From: Nocardia uniformis NBRC 13702
GTDB lineage: Bacteria; Actinomycetota; Actinomycetes; Mycobacteriales; Mycobacteriaceae
Assembly (NCBI RefSeq): GCF_001613345.1
Contig: NZ_BDCE01000064.1
Location: 124,001 to 188,000, forward strand
DNA length: 64,000 nt
Reading direction: 5' to 3'
Positions 8,633 through 18,095 of this stretch are shown one piece after another. Both the position numbers and the translations under genes were made by a program. The notes under the pieces are model-generated. The model was not told the origin of the DNA and searched no databases. It saw only the letters and a program-made list of their open reading frames with translations. Within the stretch, counting starts at the first letter, position 1, and every line of letters starts with the position of its first letter.

Positions 8633-10282
8633 TCATGACATCACCTCGACCACCTCGGCGTCGATGATGTCCGCGGCGATGACGCCCGGCTCGTCCGGCT
8701 CGGCCGGCGGCACGGGCTCGATCGAGCGGTAGCGGTAGTCGTCGTGCGGGGAGTAGCGCAGCTGCCGGTACTGGGTCACCGAGCTGGTCGGCCGGACCAT
8801 GGCCGAACCGCCCTGGTAATCCACGTAATACGTGTTCGAACCGGTGCAGTAGCTGCCGGTGTGCAGGAAGGTCTTGGCCAGCAGTTCCCGGCAGTGGCGG
8901 CTGTAGCGTTCGGTGGGCTCCCAGCGCGGTTCGGTAGCCGTCGCGCCCCGCCGCTGTGTTTCCCGCATGACCCGCACGATGTGATACGCGGTCGCCTCGA
9001 TCGAGGTGATGAACGAGCCGAGGATCAGGTTGTACGGTCCGGGCATCATGAACGCGTTCGGGAATCCCGGAATGGATACACCCTGATAGCTGTGGAACAG
9101 TTTCTCGTCCCACACCGCGCCCAGGTCCTGTTTGTCGCGTCCGATCACGGGGAACGGCGGTGTCCAGCCCTTCTCCAGTACCCGGAATCCGCTGGCGCAG
9201 ATGATCACGTCGAATTCGTGCTCCACGCCGTCGGCGGTGGCGATGCCGTTCTCGGTGAAACGCTCGATGGACTCGGTCACCAGGGCCACGTCGGGACGTT
9301 TGAACGTCTGCAAGTACCGGTTCGACACCGAGGGCCGCTTGCAGCCCACGGTGTAGGAGGGCGTGAGCTTCTCGATGAGCTCCGGATCCTTCAGCACATG
9401 CTTGTAGTAAGCGCCCAGCACCACATTGCCGATGTTCACCGCCGGGCCGACATGCGCCGACAGCGGCAGGATCGCACCCTGGGCCGCTTGGATGACAGCC
9501 TGCCCGTACGCGCGCGCGGCCAGCCGGGGCAACTTCCGGTTCAGCGTGAACTGCATCCACTTGGGGATCTCGAAGTCCGGCTTGGGGGCCAGCCAGATCG
9601 GCGTGCGCTGGAAAACCGTGAGCTTCGAGGCGATCTCGGCGACCTCGGGGATGATCTGCAAGCCGGACGCGCCGGTGCCGATGATGCCGACCCGTTTACC
9701 GGTCAGATCGATGCGCGAATCCCAGCGCGAGCTGTGCACCTTCGCGCCCCGGAAATCCTCCAGACCGGGAATGTCGGGGAACTTCGGGACCTCGAGCCCG
9801 CCGACGCAGTTCACGGTGTAGCGGGCGGTGATCACCCGCGTGCCCACGCCGGCGGGTGCTCCGCTCGTGTCGGCGATGGTGATCCGCCACAGGTGGTTCG
9901 CTTCGTCCCACTCCATCGCCCGCACTTCGGTGCGGTAGGAGGTGCGGCGGTGCAGATCGTACTTGGTCATGAGATCGTCTGCGTACGAGGCGATTTCGGA
10001 GCCGGAGGGGAAGAATCGCGACCAGTTGCGGTGCTCGTAGGAGAAGCTGTAGAACAGCGACGGCACATCGACTGCCACACCGGGGTAGCGATTGACGTAC
10101 CAGACGCCGCCGGGCTTGTCCCACTTCTCCAGGAAGTGGACGTCGGTGATCCCGGATTTGAGCAGCCGCATCGCGATGCCTATGCCGGACAGGCCCGCGC
10201 CGATGAGGACCACTTCATGGTCGGGTCGCTCGCGCCTGGTGTCGGTGCGGGCGGAGATGCCGTTGTTCAGCGTGGTCGTCAT
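8633..10282 (-). CDS. Baeyer-Villiger-type flavin monooxygenase (FMO2)
   Basis: A 549-residue class B monooxygenase: GAGLSG FAD motif near residue 28, complete fingerprint FRGAKVHSSRW (about 177-187) and NADPH-site GTGASG. AGGAG lies seven bases before ATG. It follows FMO3 by 12 bases in the same operon. A C-terminal acidic tail, rich in Asp, Ile, Glu and Val, follows the conserved part. It is predicted to use NADPH and O2 on a hydrophobic ketone or similar substrate. Confidence 0.92.
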   Translation of the reverse strand: MTTTLNNGISARTDTRRERPDHEVVLIGAGLSGIGIAMRLLKSGITDVHFLEKWDKPGGVWYVNRYPGVAVDVPSLFYSFSYEHRNWSRFFPSGSEIASYADDLMTKYDLHRRTSYRTEVRAMEWDEANHLWRITIADTSGAPAGVGTRVITARYTVNCVGGLEVPKFPDIPGLEDFRGAKVHSSRWDSRIDLTGKRVGIIGTGASGLQIIPEVAEIASKLTVFQRTPIWLAPKPDFEIPKWMQFTLNRKLPRLAARAYGQAVIQAAQGAILPLSAHVGPAVNIGNVVLGAYYKHVLKDPELIEKLTPSYTVGCKRPSVSNRYLQTFKRPDVALVTESIERFTENGIATADGVEHEFDVIICASGFRVLEKGWTPPFPVIGRDKQDLGAVWDEKLFHSYQGVSIPGFPNAFMMPGPYNLILGSFITSIEATAYHIVRVMRETQRRGATATEPRWEPTERYSRHCRELLAKTFLHTGSYCTGSNTYYVDYQGGSAMVRPTSSVTQYRQLRYSPHDDYRYRSIEPVPPAEPDEPGVIAADIIDAEVVEVMS

Positions 10283-10294
10283 CGACCTGCTCCT

Positions 10295-11848
10295 CTACTT
10301 CGCGACCGCGAGCTCGTGCTCGCTGTCGATGCTGTCGGCGAACTTGGCCCGGGCCAGGCTGTACTGGTAGTTGTCCAGTGGGAAGAACCTGTTGTGCAGC
10401 CGCATCTCCAACCCGGTGGAGGGCCGGTAGGCGGCGCCGTCGCCCTGATAGTTGAGGTAGTAGGTGTTCGACCCGGCACACAGCGGACCGACGATCGGGG
10501 TTCGGCCGACCCGGCGCAGCATCTGCTTCCAATAGCGTTCGTGCGGTTCCTGTTTGATCTCCGCGCGGGTCGCACGGCGACGGCGGGCCTCGCAGATCAC
10601 GCGCACCGCGTGTCTCCCGGTCGCCTCGATCAACACCAGATAGGAACCCGGCGAATACGCGTACGGCCCGATGACCATGAAGAAGTTCGGGAATCCGGGG
10701 ACCGAGACGCCCTGGTACGCCTGGTAGCGGTTCTCGTCCCACCAGTTGTTCAGGTCGACGCCGCCCCGGCCCAGGGTCGGGAACGGCGGGGTCGCGCCCT
10801 TCTCCATCACCTTGAATCCGGTGGCGCAGATCAGGACGTCGATCGGATGCTCGGTCCCGTCCTGGGTGACGACCGCGTCGGGGGTGATCTTTTCGATCGG
10901 GTCGGTGATCAGATCGACGTGCGGCTGCTCGAAGGTCCGCAGGTAGGAATTGGAGATGGAGGGGCGCTTGCAGGCGAACAGGTAATCCGGGGTGAGCTTG
11001 TCGCGCAGGTCCTTGTCCTTGACCTGGGTGCGCATCCACAGTTTGATCGCCGTCTCCACGCCCCGCAGCGCCGGTATCGCCGCCGGGCCGGCGACGAGCG
11101 CGCCACCGATGCCGAGTTCGGTGCCGACCATGCCCACCGCCCGCAGCGGCCACCGGGTCAACGGGTTGCCCAGGACCGCCTTGGTGACGGGGCCGGTGTC
11201 CCAGTCCGGCTTGGGACCGACCCAGATCGGGGTGCGCTGAAACACCGTCAGGTGCGAAACCTGTTCGGCGATAGTGGGAATCACCTGCAGCGCGGTCGCG
11301 CCGGTGCCGATGACCGCCACCCGCTTGCCGGTCAGGTCGTAGTCGTGGTCCCAGCGGGAGGTGTGGATGACCTTGCCGCCGAAGGTGTCGATGCCCGCGA
11401 TGTCGGGCAGGTTCGGCACCTCGAGCCCGCCGATGCCCCCGATGACGAATCGCGCGGTGTATTCGCCCTTATCGGTCTCGACGTGCCACAGGTCGGTCGC
11501 CTCGTCGAACCGCATCCGCTCGACCGCGGTCTCGAGCCGCAGTTTGGATCGCAGACCCTGCCGGGTGACGACCTCCTCGGCGTACTTCTGGATTTCGCCG
11601 CCCTCGGCGAACAGTCGCGACCAGGAACCCTTCTGCTGGTAGCTGAATTGGTAGATGAAGGAGGGGATGTCCACGGCCACACCGGGATAACGGTTGGCAT
11701 TCCAGGTGCCGCCGACCTGGTGCCACTTGTCGAGGATCACGAAGTCCTCGATACCGGCCTTGCGCAGCTGTACACCGGCGTTGATGCCGCCGAAACCGGC
11801 GCCGATCACCAGCACTTCGTGGTGCGAAACGTCGTTGTTCACAGTCAT
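10295..11848 (-). CDS. Baeyer-Villiger-type flavin monooxygenase (FMO3)
   Basis: About 517 residues, with GAGFGG for FAD, the complete fingerprint FGGKVIHTSRW (about 156-166) and the second site GTGATA. I choose ATG at 11848, with GAGGA eight bases upstream; a GTG at 11866 overlapping the FMO4 stop is the alternative. By eye it is closest to FMO1, sharing the run YPGVAVDIPSFIY. It probably arose by tandem duplication within this locus or a relative of it. Confidence 0.92.
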   Translation of the reverse strand: MTVNNDVSHHEVLVIGAGFGGINAGVQLRKAGIEDFVILDKWHQVGGTWNANRYPGVAVDIPSFIYQFSYQQKGSWSRLFAEGGEIQKYAEEVVTRQGLRSKLRLETAVERMRFDEATDLWHVETDKGEYTARFVIGGIGGLEVPNLPDIAGIDTFGGKVIHTSRWDHDYDLTGKRVAVIGTGATALQVIPTIAEQVSHLTVFQRTPIWVGPKPDWDTGPVTKAVLGNPLTRWPLRAVGMVGTELGIGGALVAGPAAIPALRGVETAIKLWMRTQVKDKDLRDKLTPDYLFACKRPSISNSYLRTFEQPHVDLITDPIEKITPDAVVTQDGTEHPIDVLICATGFKVMEKGATPPFPTLGRGGVDLNNWWDENRYQAYQGVSVPGFPNFFMVIGPYAYSPGSYLVLIEATGRHAVRVICEARRRRATRAEIKQEPHERYWKQMLRRVGRTPIVGPLCAGSNTYYLNYQGDGAAYRPSTGLEMRLHNRFFPLDNYQYSLARAKFADSIDSEHELAVAK

Positions 11849-11862
11849 TGTCCTGATCCTCA

Positions 11863-13449
11863 TCACTGTCCGGCGTGGACGCGCGGCGCGCCGGTCGATC
11901 CGGTTCCGGTCGGCGTGCGGGACAGCTCGAGCCGCATGCGCAGCGATCGGCAGCGGTAGTCACGCAGCGGGTCGCGGCGGGTGCGCCGCTCCATCTCCCG
12001 CCAGCTGACCAGCCGACCGGCGGCGAACTGGCCGTGCGAATTGACGTAGTAGGAGTTGTTTCCCCGGTGTAGCTCGGTCATGTACCACTCCAGGGTCTTG
12101 CTGCGCTCGCGTGTGGTGGCGTGATATTCGCGATGCGCGGTCTCGTCGACCTCGAGGGCGGTGATGCCGCGCGCCTTGGCCGCCAGGACCACCTTCGCGA
12201 TGCGCTCGCCGAGATACTCGGCCATGGTGTGCGGGGTGTGGTTCCACGAGTAGGGGCCAGCCAGCATCCACCGGTTGGGGACCTTCGGCACGGCCATGCT
12301 CTCGTAGGCCGCGACGCCGTTCTCGCGGAAGTCCGCGGCCATATCGAAGCCGTTGCGGCCGATGACCCAGCCGAGTTTGTAGAAGAGCGGATCGTGGAAG
12401 AACTTGTATCCCGTTGCTAACACCAGCATGTCGCATTCGTGCAGTACGCCGTCGGTGGTGCGGACGCCGTTCGCCTCGATGCGGTCGATCGAGGTGGTGA
12501 CCAGTTGCACGTTGTCCTGGTTGAAAGTCGGCAGGTAGGTGTTCGACAGTGCGGGCCGCTTGGTGAAGAGCCCGTAGTCGGGCATCAGCGCCGTGCGAGT
12601 CTGCGGATCCTCGACGGTCTTGTTCAGCCGCCGCCGGTAGTAGGTCCGGGTGAGCGCGTCGAGCCCGATGGCGCCCGGTTTGGACCATGAGACCGGGGTG
12701 CGGCTACCCACGGCAATGATTCCGTCGAAGAGCCCCTTGGTCGCCGGGTACATCAACTTCGACACCGGCTTGGACGCCAGCACGGTGTTCAGCAATTTCG
12801 GGTTCTCGAAATCGGGCTTGTAGACGCAGAAGATCGGGGTGCGCTGGAAGACTTCGAGGTTGCCCGCGGTCTTGGCGACCTCCGGAATGATCTGCAGCGC
12901 ACTGGCTCCGGTGCCGACCACGATCACCCGCTTGCCGGTCCAGTCATAGGAGTGATCCCAGCGCGCGGGTTGCTGAAGCTTGCCTGTGAAGTCGTCCACG
13001 CCCGGGATGGTGGGCAGGCTGGGGTCGGAGAACTGGCCGATGGCGGCGATGACGTAGCGGGCGGTGATCTCGCTACCGTCGGCGATGCTCAGCCGCCACA
13101 GGTGGTTGTCCTCGTCCCACGTCTGGCGGGTCACGTCGGTGTTGCACCGGAAGTGCGGGCCGAGGCCGTGATCGACGGCGACCTGATTGTGGTAGGCGTT
13201 GATCTCCGCGCCCTTGGGGAAGAAGCGGGACCAGTTCTTGTTGCGGTCGAAGAAGAACTCGTACCACGGGGTGGGGATGTCGCAGCCGATGCCCGGGTAG
13301 GTGTTGACGTTCCAGGTGCCGCCCGGCTTGTCGAAACGCTCGGCGATGATGAAGTCGTGCAGCCCATGCTTTTTCAGCATGATGCCCGCGGCCATGCCGA
13401 CGCAGCCGGAACCGATGATGACGAATTCATGGTCAGGTTTGATGATCAT
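11863..13449 (-). CDS. class B flavin monooxygenase with altered fingerprint (FMO4)
   Basis: A 528-residue FMO homologue with GSGCVG for FAD and GTGASA for NADPH. The Baeyer-Villiger fingerprint reads FTGKLQQPARW (about 154-164), with Gln where the family His stands. That His is important for catalysis in characterised Baeyer-Villiger enzymes, so this protein may hydroxylate, act uncoupled, or accept another substrate class. AGGAG lies seven bases before ATG. It is the first of three consecutive FMO genes (FMO4, FMO3, FMO2). Confidence 0.9.
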   Translation of the reverse strand: MIIKPDHEFVIIGSGCVGMAAGIMLKKHGLHDFIIAERFDKPGGTWNVNTYPGIGCDIPTPWYEFFFDRNKNWSRFFPKGAEINAYHNQVAVDHGLGPHFRCNTDVTRQTWDEDNHLWRLSIADGSEITARYVIAAIGQFSDPSLPTIPGVDDFTGKLQQPARWDHSYDWTGKRVIVVGTGASALQIIPEVAKTAGNLEVFQRTPIFCVYKPDFENPKLLNTVLASKPVSKLMYPATKGLFDGIIAVGSRTPVSWSKPGAIGLDALTRTYYRRRLNKTVEDPQTRTALMPDYGLFTKRPALSNTYLPTFNQDNVQLVTTSIDRIEANGVRTTDGVLHECDMLVLATGYKFFHDPLFYKLGWVIGRNGFDMAADFRENGVAAYESMAVPKVPNRWMLAGPYSWNHTPHTMAEYLGERIAKVVLAAKARGITALEVDETAHREYHATTRERSKTLEWYMTELHRGNNSYYVNSHGQFAAGRLVSWREMERRTRRDPLRDYRCRSLRMRLELSRTPTGTGSTGAPRVHAGQ

Positions 13450-13462
13450 CGTTGATCTCCTT

Positions 13463-14467
13463 CTAGGCCGAAGTCTGGTGAGCCCGGCCGGTGTCGGCCA
13501 GGGCGCTGTCGATGAATTCGCCGATGCGGGCCAGTGCGCTGCGGGCCTCGGGCAGCAGGTCGGCTACGGCTTGGAAGACGTGCACCTGGCCCTCCCAAAC
13601 CTGCAGGGTGCACGGCACATTCGCGGCGCGGAGCCGGTCGGCCATGGCGTGCGCGTCGGCCAGCAGCACCTCGGCGGAGCTGGCTTGGATGAGCACCGGC
13701 GGATAGTCTTGCACCGGGACGGCCAAGGGGGCGCGGGCCACGTCGGCCGGATTGTTGTGCGCGATGATCGCACCGATCGCGGTCATGCCGGCGGCGGGGA
13801 TGATCGCGTCCCGGCGGGTGTTGGGGTGCCCGGCGCGGACCTCGCCGTGCACGTCGACCTGCGGGGCCATCGCGAGGACGGCGGCGGGGCAGGGCAGGCC
13901 CTCGTCGAGCAGGGCGCGGACCGCGGCGAGGGCGAGCAGGCCGCCGCCGGAGTCGCCGGCCAGCACGATCCGATCGGGAGAATAGCCACGCGACAACAGG
14001 TTTCGGTAACCGTCGACCGCATCGGTGAGCGCATCAGACAGGGTGTGGCGTGGCGCCATCCGATAATCCACGTGCAGGGCATTGGCCCGGGCCGCGGCGG
14101 CTACGCGCCCGATCATCCGGCGATGGGTGCCGGGGCCGCAGAACATGAGGCCGCCGCCGTGGAAGTACAGCACTGCCCGCTCCGGTGCGTGCAAGGGTGG
14201 CTCGATCCACTCGCCGCGCACCGCGCCGACATGGACGGGTGTCACGCGGGTCCCGCGCGGCGGGCGCAGCACCGCGCCGGCCAGTCGGTCGGCGACCCGA
14301 TTGACGGCCTGAATCGGCAAGCGCGCCATGACATCCGGGCCTGCGCGCAGCCCGAGCGCGGCCGCGACGTCGAGGGTGGGGCGCACCGTTGCCCGAGCCA
14401 GCCGTCGCACTGCGCGAGCCCGCAATGTGGGCCGATCGCCGTATTCGATGGTCAGGTCAGTGTCCAT
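13463..14467 (-). CDS. HSL-family (alpha/beta hydrolase fold-3) esterase
   Basis: A 334-residue esterase of the hormone-sensitive-lipase type. The oxyanion motif HGGG is near residues 103-106 and the nucleophile is in GDSGGG (Ser about 173). A C-terminal VHVF supplies the His. GAAGGA lies seven bases before ATG, and the start overlaps the end of the upstream flavoprotein gene by 11 bases. It is LipR-like, as in the mymA operon, where such a hydrolase follows an FMO. It likely cleaves an ester made by an FMO. Confidence 0.9.
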   Translation of the reverse strand: MDTDLTIEYGDRPTLRARAVRRLARATVRPTLDVAAALGLRAGPDVMARLPIQAVNRVADRLAGAVLRPPRGTRVTPVHVGAVRGEWIEPPLHAPERAVLYFHGGGLMFCGPGTHRRMIGRVAAAARANALHVDYRMAPRHTLSDALTDAVDGYRNLLSRGYSPDRIVLAGDSGGGLLALAAVRALLDEGLPCPAAVLAMAPQVDVHGEVRAGHPNTRRDAIIPAAGMTAIGAIIAHNNPADVARAPLAVPVQDYPPVLIQASSAEVLLADAHAMADRLRAANVPCTLQVWEGQVHVFQAVADLLPEARSALARIGEFIDSALADTGRAHQTSA

Positions 14468-15881
14468 GGGAGAGTCCTTCGGCGGCGGTCTCGAGCTGGA
14501 AGACGCGCTCGAGCCAAGGGTTGGTGAACATGCCGGTGGGGTCCGAGGCGGCCCGGGTCCGCTCGAACAGCTCGAAATCGGGGTAGAGCGCGGCGATTTC
14601 GCCGCGAGTGAGTTCGAAGATCTTGCCCCAGTGCGGCCGAGCCAGTCCCTGGGCCGCGGATCGGATGACCGCGGCGGTGGTGGGGAAATAGGGCCGGTGG
14701 TCGAGTGCGTGGTGCTGCAGCAGGTCGATGGCCAGGTTAGCGCGACCCTGGTTGTTGCTCAGGGCGATATCGCCGTCGCTGCCGACGAACCGCAGTGACA
14801 CCACGAAACCGGCCACGAACGCGGTAGGGGCGGGGCCGATGGTGCGGTGCACCGCCGCGACCGCGTCACGCCAATGCTCCAGCGGCACCGACCATTCCAT
14901 TTCCACATGGCGCGGCGGCAGGTCCGCCAGGCTCAGGCAACGCCAGCTCCGGTCGATCGATCCCGCACCGAGGCGCCGGGTCCCCGCCGCCCGGCGCATC
15001 AGGTGCGGGATCGAGGTGTGCGGGCGGATCCCAGCGGCGGCGGAGAACAGGCCGTCGACCAGGTAGCGGTCCAGCACGGTGCCGCGCGCCCACCGTTGCA
15101 GCCGGTCGATGCCGTTCGGAGCCGGCGGTGGGTCGTCGACCGGGATGTCGGTGACGCATTCCACCCGGTCGGCGTAGGGGAAGTAGTAGAAGCGGGCATA
15201 CGAGTGCGCGCGGGCGATCGTCTCGCCCTCGGTGCGGAATTCGTCCACGGTGAGCATGCGGGAGACCGGGCGGACGGTGAAGGCCCGCACCACCTCGAGC
15301 TCGGCTTCGAGAATGATCCCCAGCGCACCCAAACCCACTGCGGCGCAACGGAACAACTCGGCGTGCTCCGGGTCGTCGCGGCGCAGGGTGCGCACTTCAC
15401 CGTCGGCGCGCAGCAATTTCAGCGACACCACCAGCGAACTGAGCGAGCCGACATGAATGCTGGCACCGTGGGTGCCGGTGCTGATCGCGCCCGCCACGGT
15501 CTGCTCCCGGATGGCTCCGACGGTGACCAGTGTCAGGCCGTGTTCGTCGAGTACGCGCAGCAGGGCGTCGAGGGTGATGCCTGCCTCCACGGTCACGGTG
15601 CCGACCGTGGCGGGCATCGGTCCCGTTGCGGCCGAGGGCTTTTCGAATTCCACGATCGCCACCACCCGGTGCAGCCGGTCGATCCGCACCACGGCCGCGT
15701 CCTCCCCCAGCGCGACAGCGGCCAGGTCACTGAAGCTGTGACCCGATCCGATCACTCGCAGCCGCCGATGGTCGCCCGAGCGCACCGCCGCGATCAGCTC
15801 GTCCTGGGTTCCGGGGCGCAGCACCGGGGTGCCCGGACGGGTGAGGGGTTGCCGCGGCCCCCAGTTGTGGATGGTGGCCAT
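14457..15881 (-). CDS. FAD-linked oxidase, aldonolactone (L-gulono/D-arabinono-lactone) oxidase-like
   Basis: A 474-residue flavoprotein of the VAO fold. The N-terminal FAD_binding_4 domain has GSGHSFSD near residue 45 and the GTHG motif near 130. The C-terminal ALO-type domain carries HWGK, a hallmark of aldonolactone oxidases. It would oxidise an alcohol or lactone with transfer of electrons to O2 or another acceptor. I start at the ATG (MATIHNWGP) two bases after the lipocalin-like gene stop; the longer open frame upstream overlaps that gene. The real substrate in this operon is unlikely to be a sugar lactone, but that is inference. Confidence 0.85.
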   Translation of the reverse strand: MATIHNWGPRQPLTRPGTPVLRPGTQDELIAAVRSGDHRRLRVIGSGHSFSDLAAVALGEDAAVVRIDRLHRVVAIVEFEKPSAATGPMPATVGTVTVEAGITLDALLRVLDEHGLTLVTVGAIREQTVAGAISTGTHGASIHVGSLSSLVVSLKLLRADGEVRTLRRDDPEHAELFRCAAVGLGALGIILEAELEVVRAFTVRPVSRMLTVDEFRTEGETIARAHSYARFYYFPYADRVECVTDIPVDDPPPAPNGIDRLQRWARGTVLDRYLVDGLFSAAAGIRPHTSIPHLMRRAAGTRRLGAGSIDRSWRCLSLADLPPRHVEMEWSVPLEHWRDAVAAVHRTIGPAPTAFVAGFVVSLRFVGSDGDIALSNNQGRANLAIDLLQHHALDHRPYFPTTAAVIRSAAQGLARPHWGKIFELTRGEIAALYPDFELFERTRAASDPTGMFTNPWLERVFQLETAAEGLSHGH

Positions 15882-15883
15882 GA

Positions 15884-16354
15884 CTACACCCGCGCCCAGT
15901 CCACGACGACGCGGCCGGTGGGGAATTCGGCGATCAGCCGCAGGCTCTTGTCGTCGATCTCGTACCCGCGCACGATGTCGGTCCCGTCCCAGTCCGGCAG
16001 ACCGGCCAGCTCGGCATGGTGAATCACCGTGTCGCCCTGTACATCCCAGGTGCCCACGTAGGCGATCGTCTTGAGCGCCGAGATCGAGAGCCCCAGCAGT
16101 TTCGGCACCCGGGGCAGCACGAACAACGCGCGCGCCAGCCCGTCGCGAGCGGCGAACTGATCGGGCTCGGTACCGAGCAGGGCGCGGGAACGCGGCCCGA
16201 GCATGCAGTGCACGTGGCCGTCGGCGGTGTAGGTGAGGTATCCGATCGGATCGGAGCCCAGCGGTTCGGCGACGCCGCCGGAACGTTCCTGCCGCATCGA
16301 CAACAACCGCCACGTACCGACGAACTCGGCCGGGCGATTCACCTTGTCGCTCAT
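15884..16354 (-). CDS. lipocalin-like domain protein
   Basis: A 156-residue protein matching the lipocalin-like family PF13924: GTWRLLSM near residue 13, then PLGSDPIGYLTYTADGHVH, and a closing strand pattern VVVDWARV. AGGAAA precedes the ATG. Proteins of this family bind or process small hydrophobic molecules and often sit beside oxygenases and reductases. No catalytic motif is visible. It lies 11 bases after an ABC1 kinase gene and two bases before the flavin oxidase gene, firmly inside the operon. Confidence 0.8.
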   Translation of the reverse strand: MSDKVNRPAEFVGTWRLLSMRQERSGGVAEPLGSDPIGYLTYTADGHVHCMLGPRSRALLGTEPDQFAARDGLARALFVLPRVPKLLGLSISALKTIAYVGTWDVQGDTVIHHAELAGLPDWDGTDIVRGYEIDDKSLRLIAEFPTGRVVVDWARV

Positions 16355-16365
16355 GGTCTTTCCTT

Positions 16366-17700
16366 TCACGCGTCCAGAGACGCGAAATTGCCGGGCACGG
16401 TGAATTCGGGCAGCCACTCCTGGAACAATCCGAGGAACGGCCCGTCGGCGTCGAGCTGCGCCAAAATGCCGATGACGCCCGCGAAAACCCGAATGAGCAT
16501 GGCGTATTCGGGTTTGTCCGCCGGTGCGCTCACGGCCTGGGCATTGGTCAGCGACAGGTTCTCCGGAGCGAGTGCACGGGCGGTGTCGGCCTGGAGCATC
16601 TCGCGGGTGAAATGCACTCGGGGCCACTCGAAGCCGGCAACCATCGGGCCTATCCGCTCCCGGAACGGCCCGAGGTCGATGGCCGCCCCGGGCTGGATGA
16701 AGCGCTCCGCGCGCAGCACCTGCTCCAGGCCCTGGTAATCCTCGGCCAGCGCGCACGTGGCCATCCGGCCCACCGCGGGCGGTATGCCGTTCGGCAGTGC
16801 GATGCACGCACCGAAGTCGATGACACCCAGCGCGCCGTCCGGGCGCAGCTGGAAATTACCCGGATGCGGATCACTGTGCAGCAATCCCACCGTGGCCGGT
16901 GTGGACAGCGCGAACTCCGCCAACCGGATTCCGGCTCGGTCGCGCTGTTCCCGGGTGCCCTCGGCGATGATCCGCGAGAGCGGCACGCCGTCCATCCATT
17001 CGGTCACCAGCACCTTCGGCGCGCCCGCCAGAACCCTTGGCACATAGAACTTCTCGTCACCCGCCAGGGCCTTGGCGAACGTGCGCTGATAGGCGGCCTC
17101 GATGCGATAGTCGAGCTCGTCCTCGGTGCGCGCAAGGAATTCCCCGACCAGCTTCTTGATATTGGCGCCGGAGAACACGGTGGCGAAGGCTCCGGCGAAC
17201 ATCTCGAGCAGCCGCAGATCCGCCTTCAGCGCCTCCTCGGCCTCGGGGTACTGCACCTTGACGGCCACCTCGCGGCCGTCGTGCCACACCGCGCGATGCA
17301 CCTGCCCGATACTGGCCGCGCCGACGGGACTGTCGTCGAAGTCGGCGAACCGCTTCCGCCAGCCGGTGCCCAGCTGCTTGTCGAGCATCGCGTGCATCTG
17401 CGCCGTGGGCATGGGCGGAGCCTCGGCCTGCAATTTGACCAGTGCCTCACGGAAGCGGTCACCGAATTTCGGCGGGATCGCCGCCTCGGCCACGCTCAGG
17501 GCCTGGCCGAGTTTCATCGCGCCGCCCTTGAGCTGACCGAGCACCTGGAAGACCTGTTCGGCGGCATGGTCCACCAGATCGTGCTCGCCCGCACCGGACG
17601 GTGGGCCGACGATGAGCTCCCGCCCGCGCTGCGCTGCCGCGGCGGCGGGAATGCTCATGACTTTGGCCGCGCGGCCTAAAGCCTTGCTGCGCAATCCCAT
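16366..17700 (-). CDS. ABC1/UbiB-family atypical kinase (third copy)
   Basis: A 444-residue ABC1-family protein with KLGQ, AASIGQVHRA, VAVKVQYP, DPHPGN and DFG motifs. It is more divergent than the two rightward copies; the C-terminal region differs. I start at ATG 17700 (MGLRSKALGRAAKV), four bases after the coiled-coil protein's stop, because the longer frame overlaps that gene. It is one of two ABC1 genes flanking a small helical protein, which suggests they act as a unit. Confidence 0.9.
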   Translation of the reverse strand: MGLRSKALGRAAKVMSIPAAAAAQRGRELIVGPPSGAGEHDLVDHAAEQVFQVLGQLKGGAMKLGQALSVAEAAIPPKFGDRFREALVKLQAEAPPMPTAQMHAMLDKQLGTGWRKRFADFDDSPVGAASIGQVHRAVWHDGREVAVKVQYPEAEEALKADLRLLEMFAGAFATVFSGANIKKLVGEFLARTEDELDYRIEAAYQRTFAKALAGDEKFYVPRVLAGAPKVLVTEWMDGVPLSRIIAEGTREQRDRAGIRLAEFALSTPATVGLLHSDPHPGNFQLRPDGALGVIDFGACIALPNGIPPAVGRMATCALAEDYQGLEQVLRAERFIQPGAAIDLGPFRERIGPMVAGFEWPRVHFTREMLQADTARALAPENLSLTNAQAVSAPADKPEYAMLIRVFAGVIGILAQLDADGPFLGLFQEWLPEFTVPGNFASLDA

Positions 17701-17704
17701 AGGG

Positions 17705-18094
17705 TCATCCCCTCGGCTGCTCGGGTCGGGGACCGGCGGAGTCGGAGCGGGCGGTCTGTTCGACGATGGTCTCCAGCAGGTGCGGCACCTTGGCCAGCCC
17801 CTCGAGCTGATCGCCGACATTGACCAGGTTGTCCTCGAGGTCCTCGAGCCGCTGGGACACCGAGCGCATGCGCGCGTTCATCTGGCCCAGTTCGCCCGCG
17901 GTCGGCAGATTCAGCACCTTCATGACGGTCTCCTGCAGCTTCAGCAGGTTGTCGCGGGAGTCGCCGGCCTTGTGTACGGCCTCCTGTGCCAGCTCGGTCT
18001 GCAGGAATGCGGTGCTTACGTGGGTGGCCGCGTCGGCCACCAGCCGGATGGTCCGGCGGGTGCGCTCCAGTCGCTGGCGTTCTTCCTCGGTCAT
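17705..18094 (-). CDS. small helical coiled-coil protein between two ABC1 kinases
   Basis: A 129-residue, almost wholly helical protein with no Cys. Heptad-like spacing is visible in the segment MNARMRSVSQRLEDLEDNL. The pattern LNLPTAGEL followed by a coiled coil recalls the end of PhaE/phasin-like proteins that bind hydrophobic surfaces, but this is only a resemblance. The start ATG (MTEEERQRLERTRR) lies one base after the upstream ABC1 stop. It could be an adaptor for the kinases on lipid or membrane surfaces. Function not recognised. Confidence 0.75.
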   Translation of the reverse strand: MTEEERQRLERTRRTIRLVADAATHVSTAFLQTELAQEAVHKAGDSRDNLLKLQETVMKVLNLPTAGELGQMNARMRSVSQRLEDLEDNLVNVGDQLEGLAKVPHLLETIVEQTARSDSAGPRPEQPRG

Positions 18095-18095
18095 G

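Noticed and set aside
8744..11959. Open plus-strand frame of 1071 codons
   Set aside because: It lies opposite FMO2 and FMO3, has no domain and no ribosome site, and is a by-product of GC-rich third positions in the real genes.
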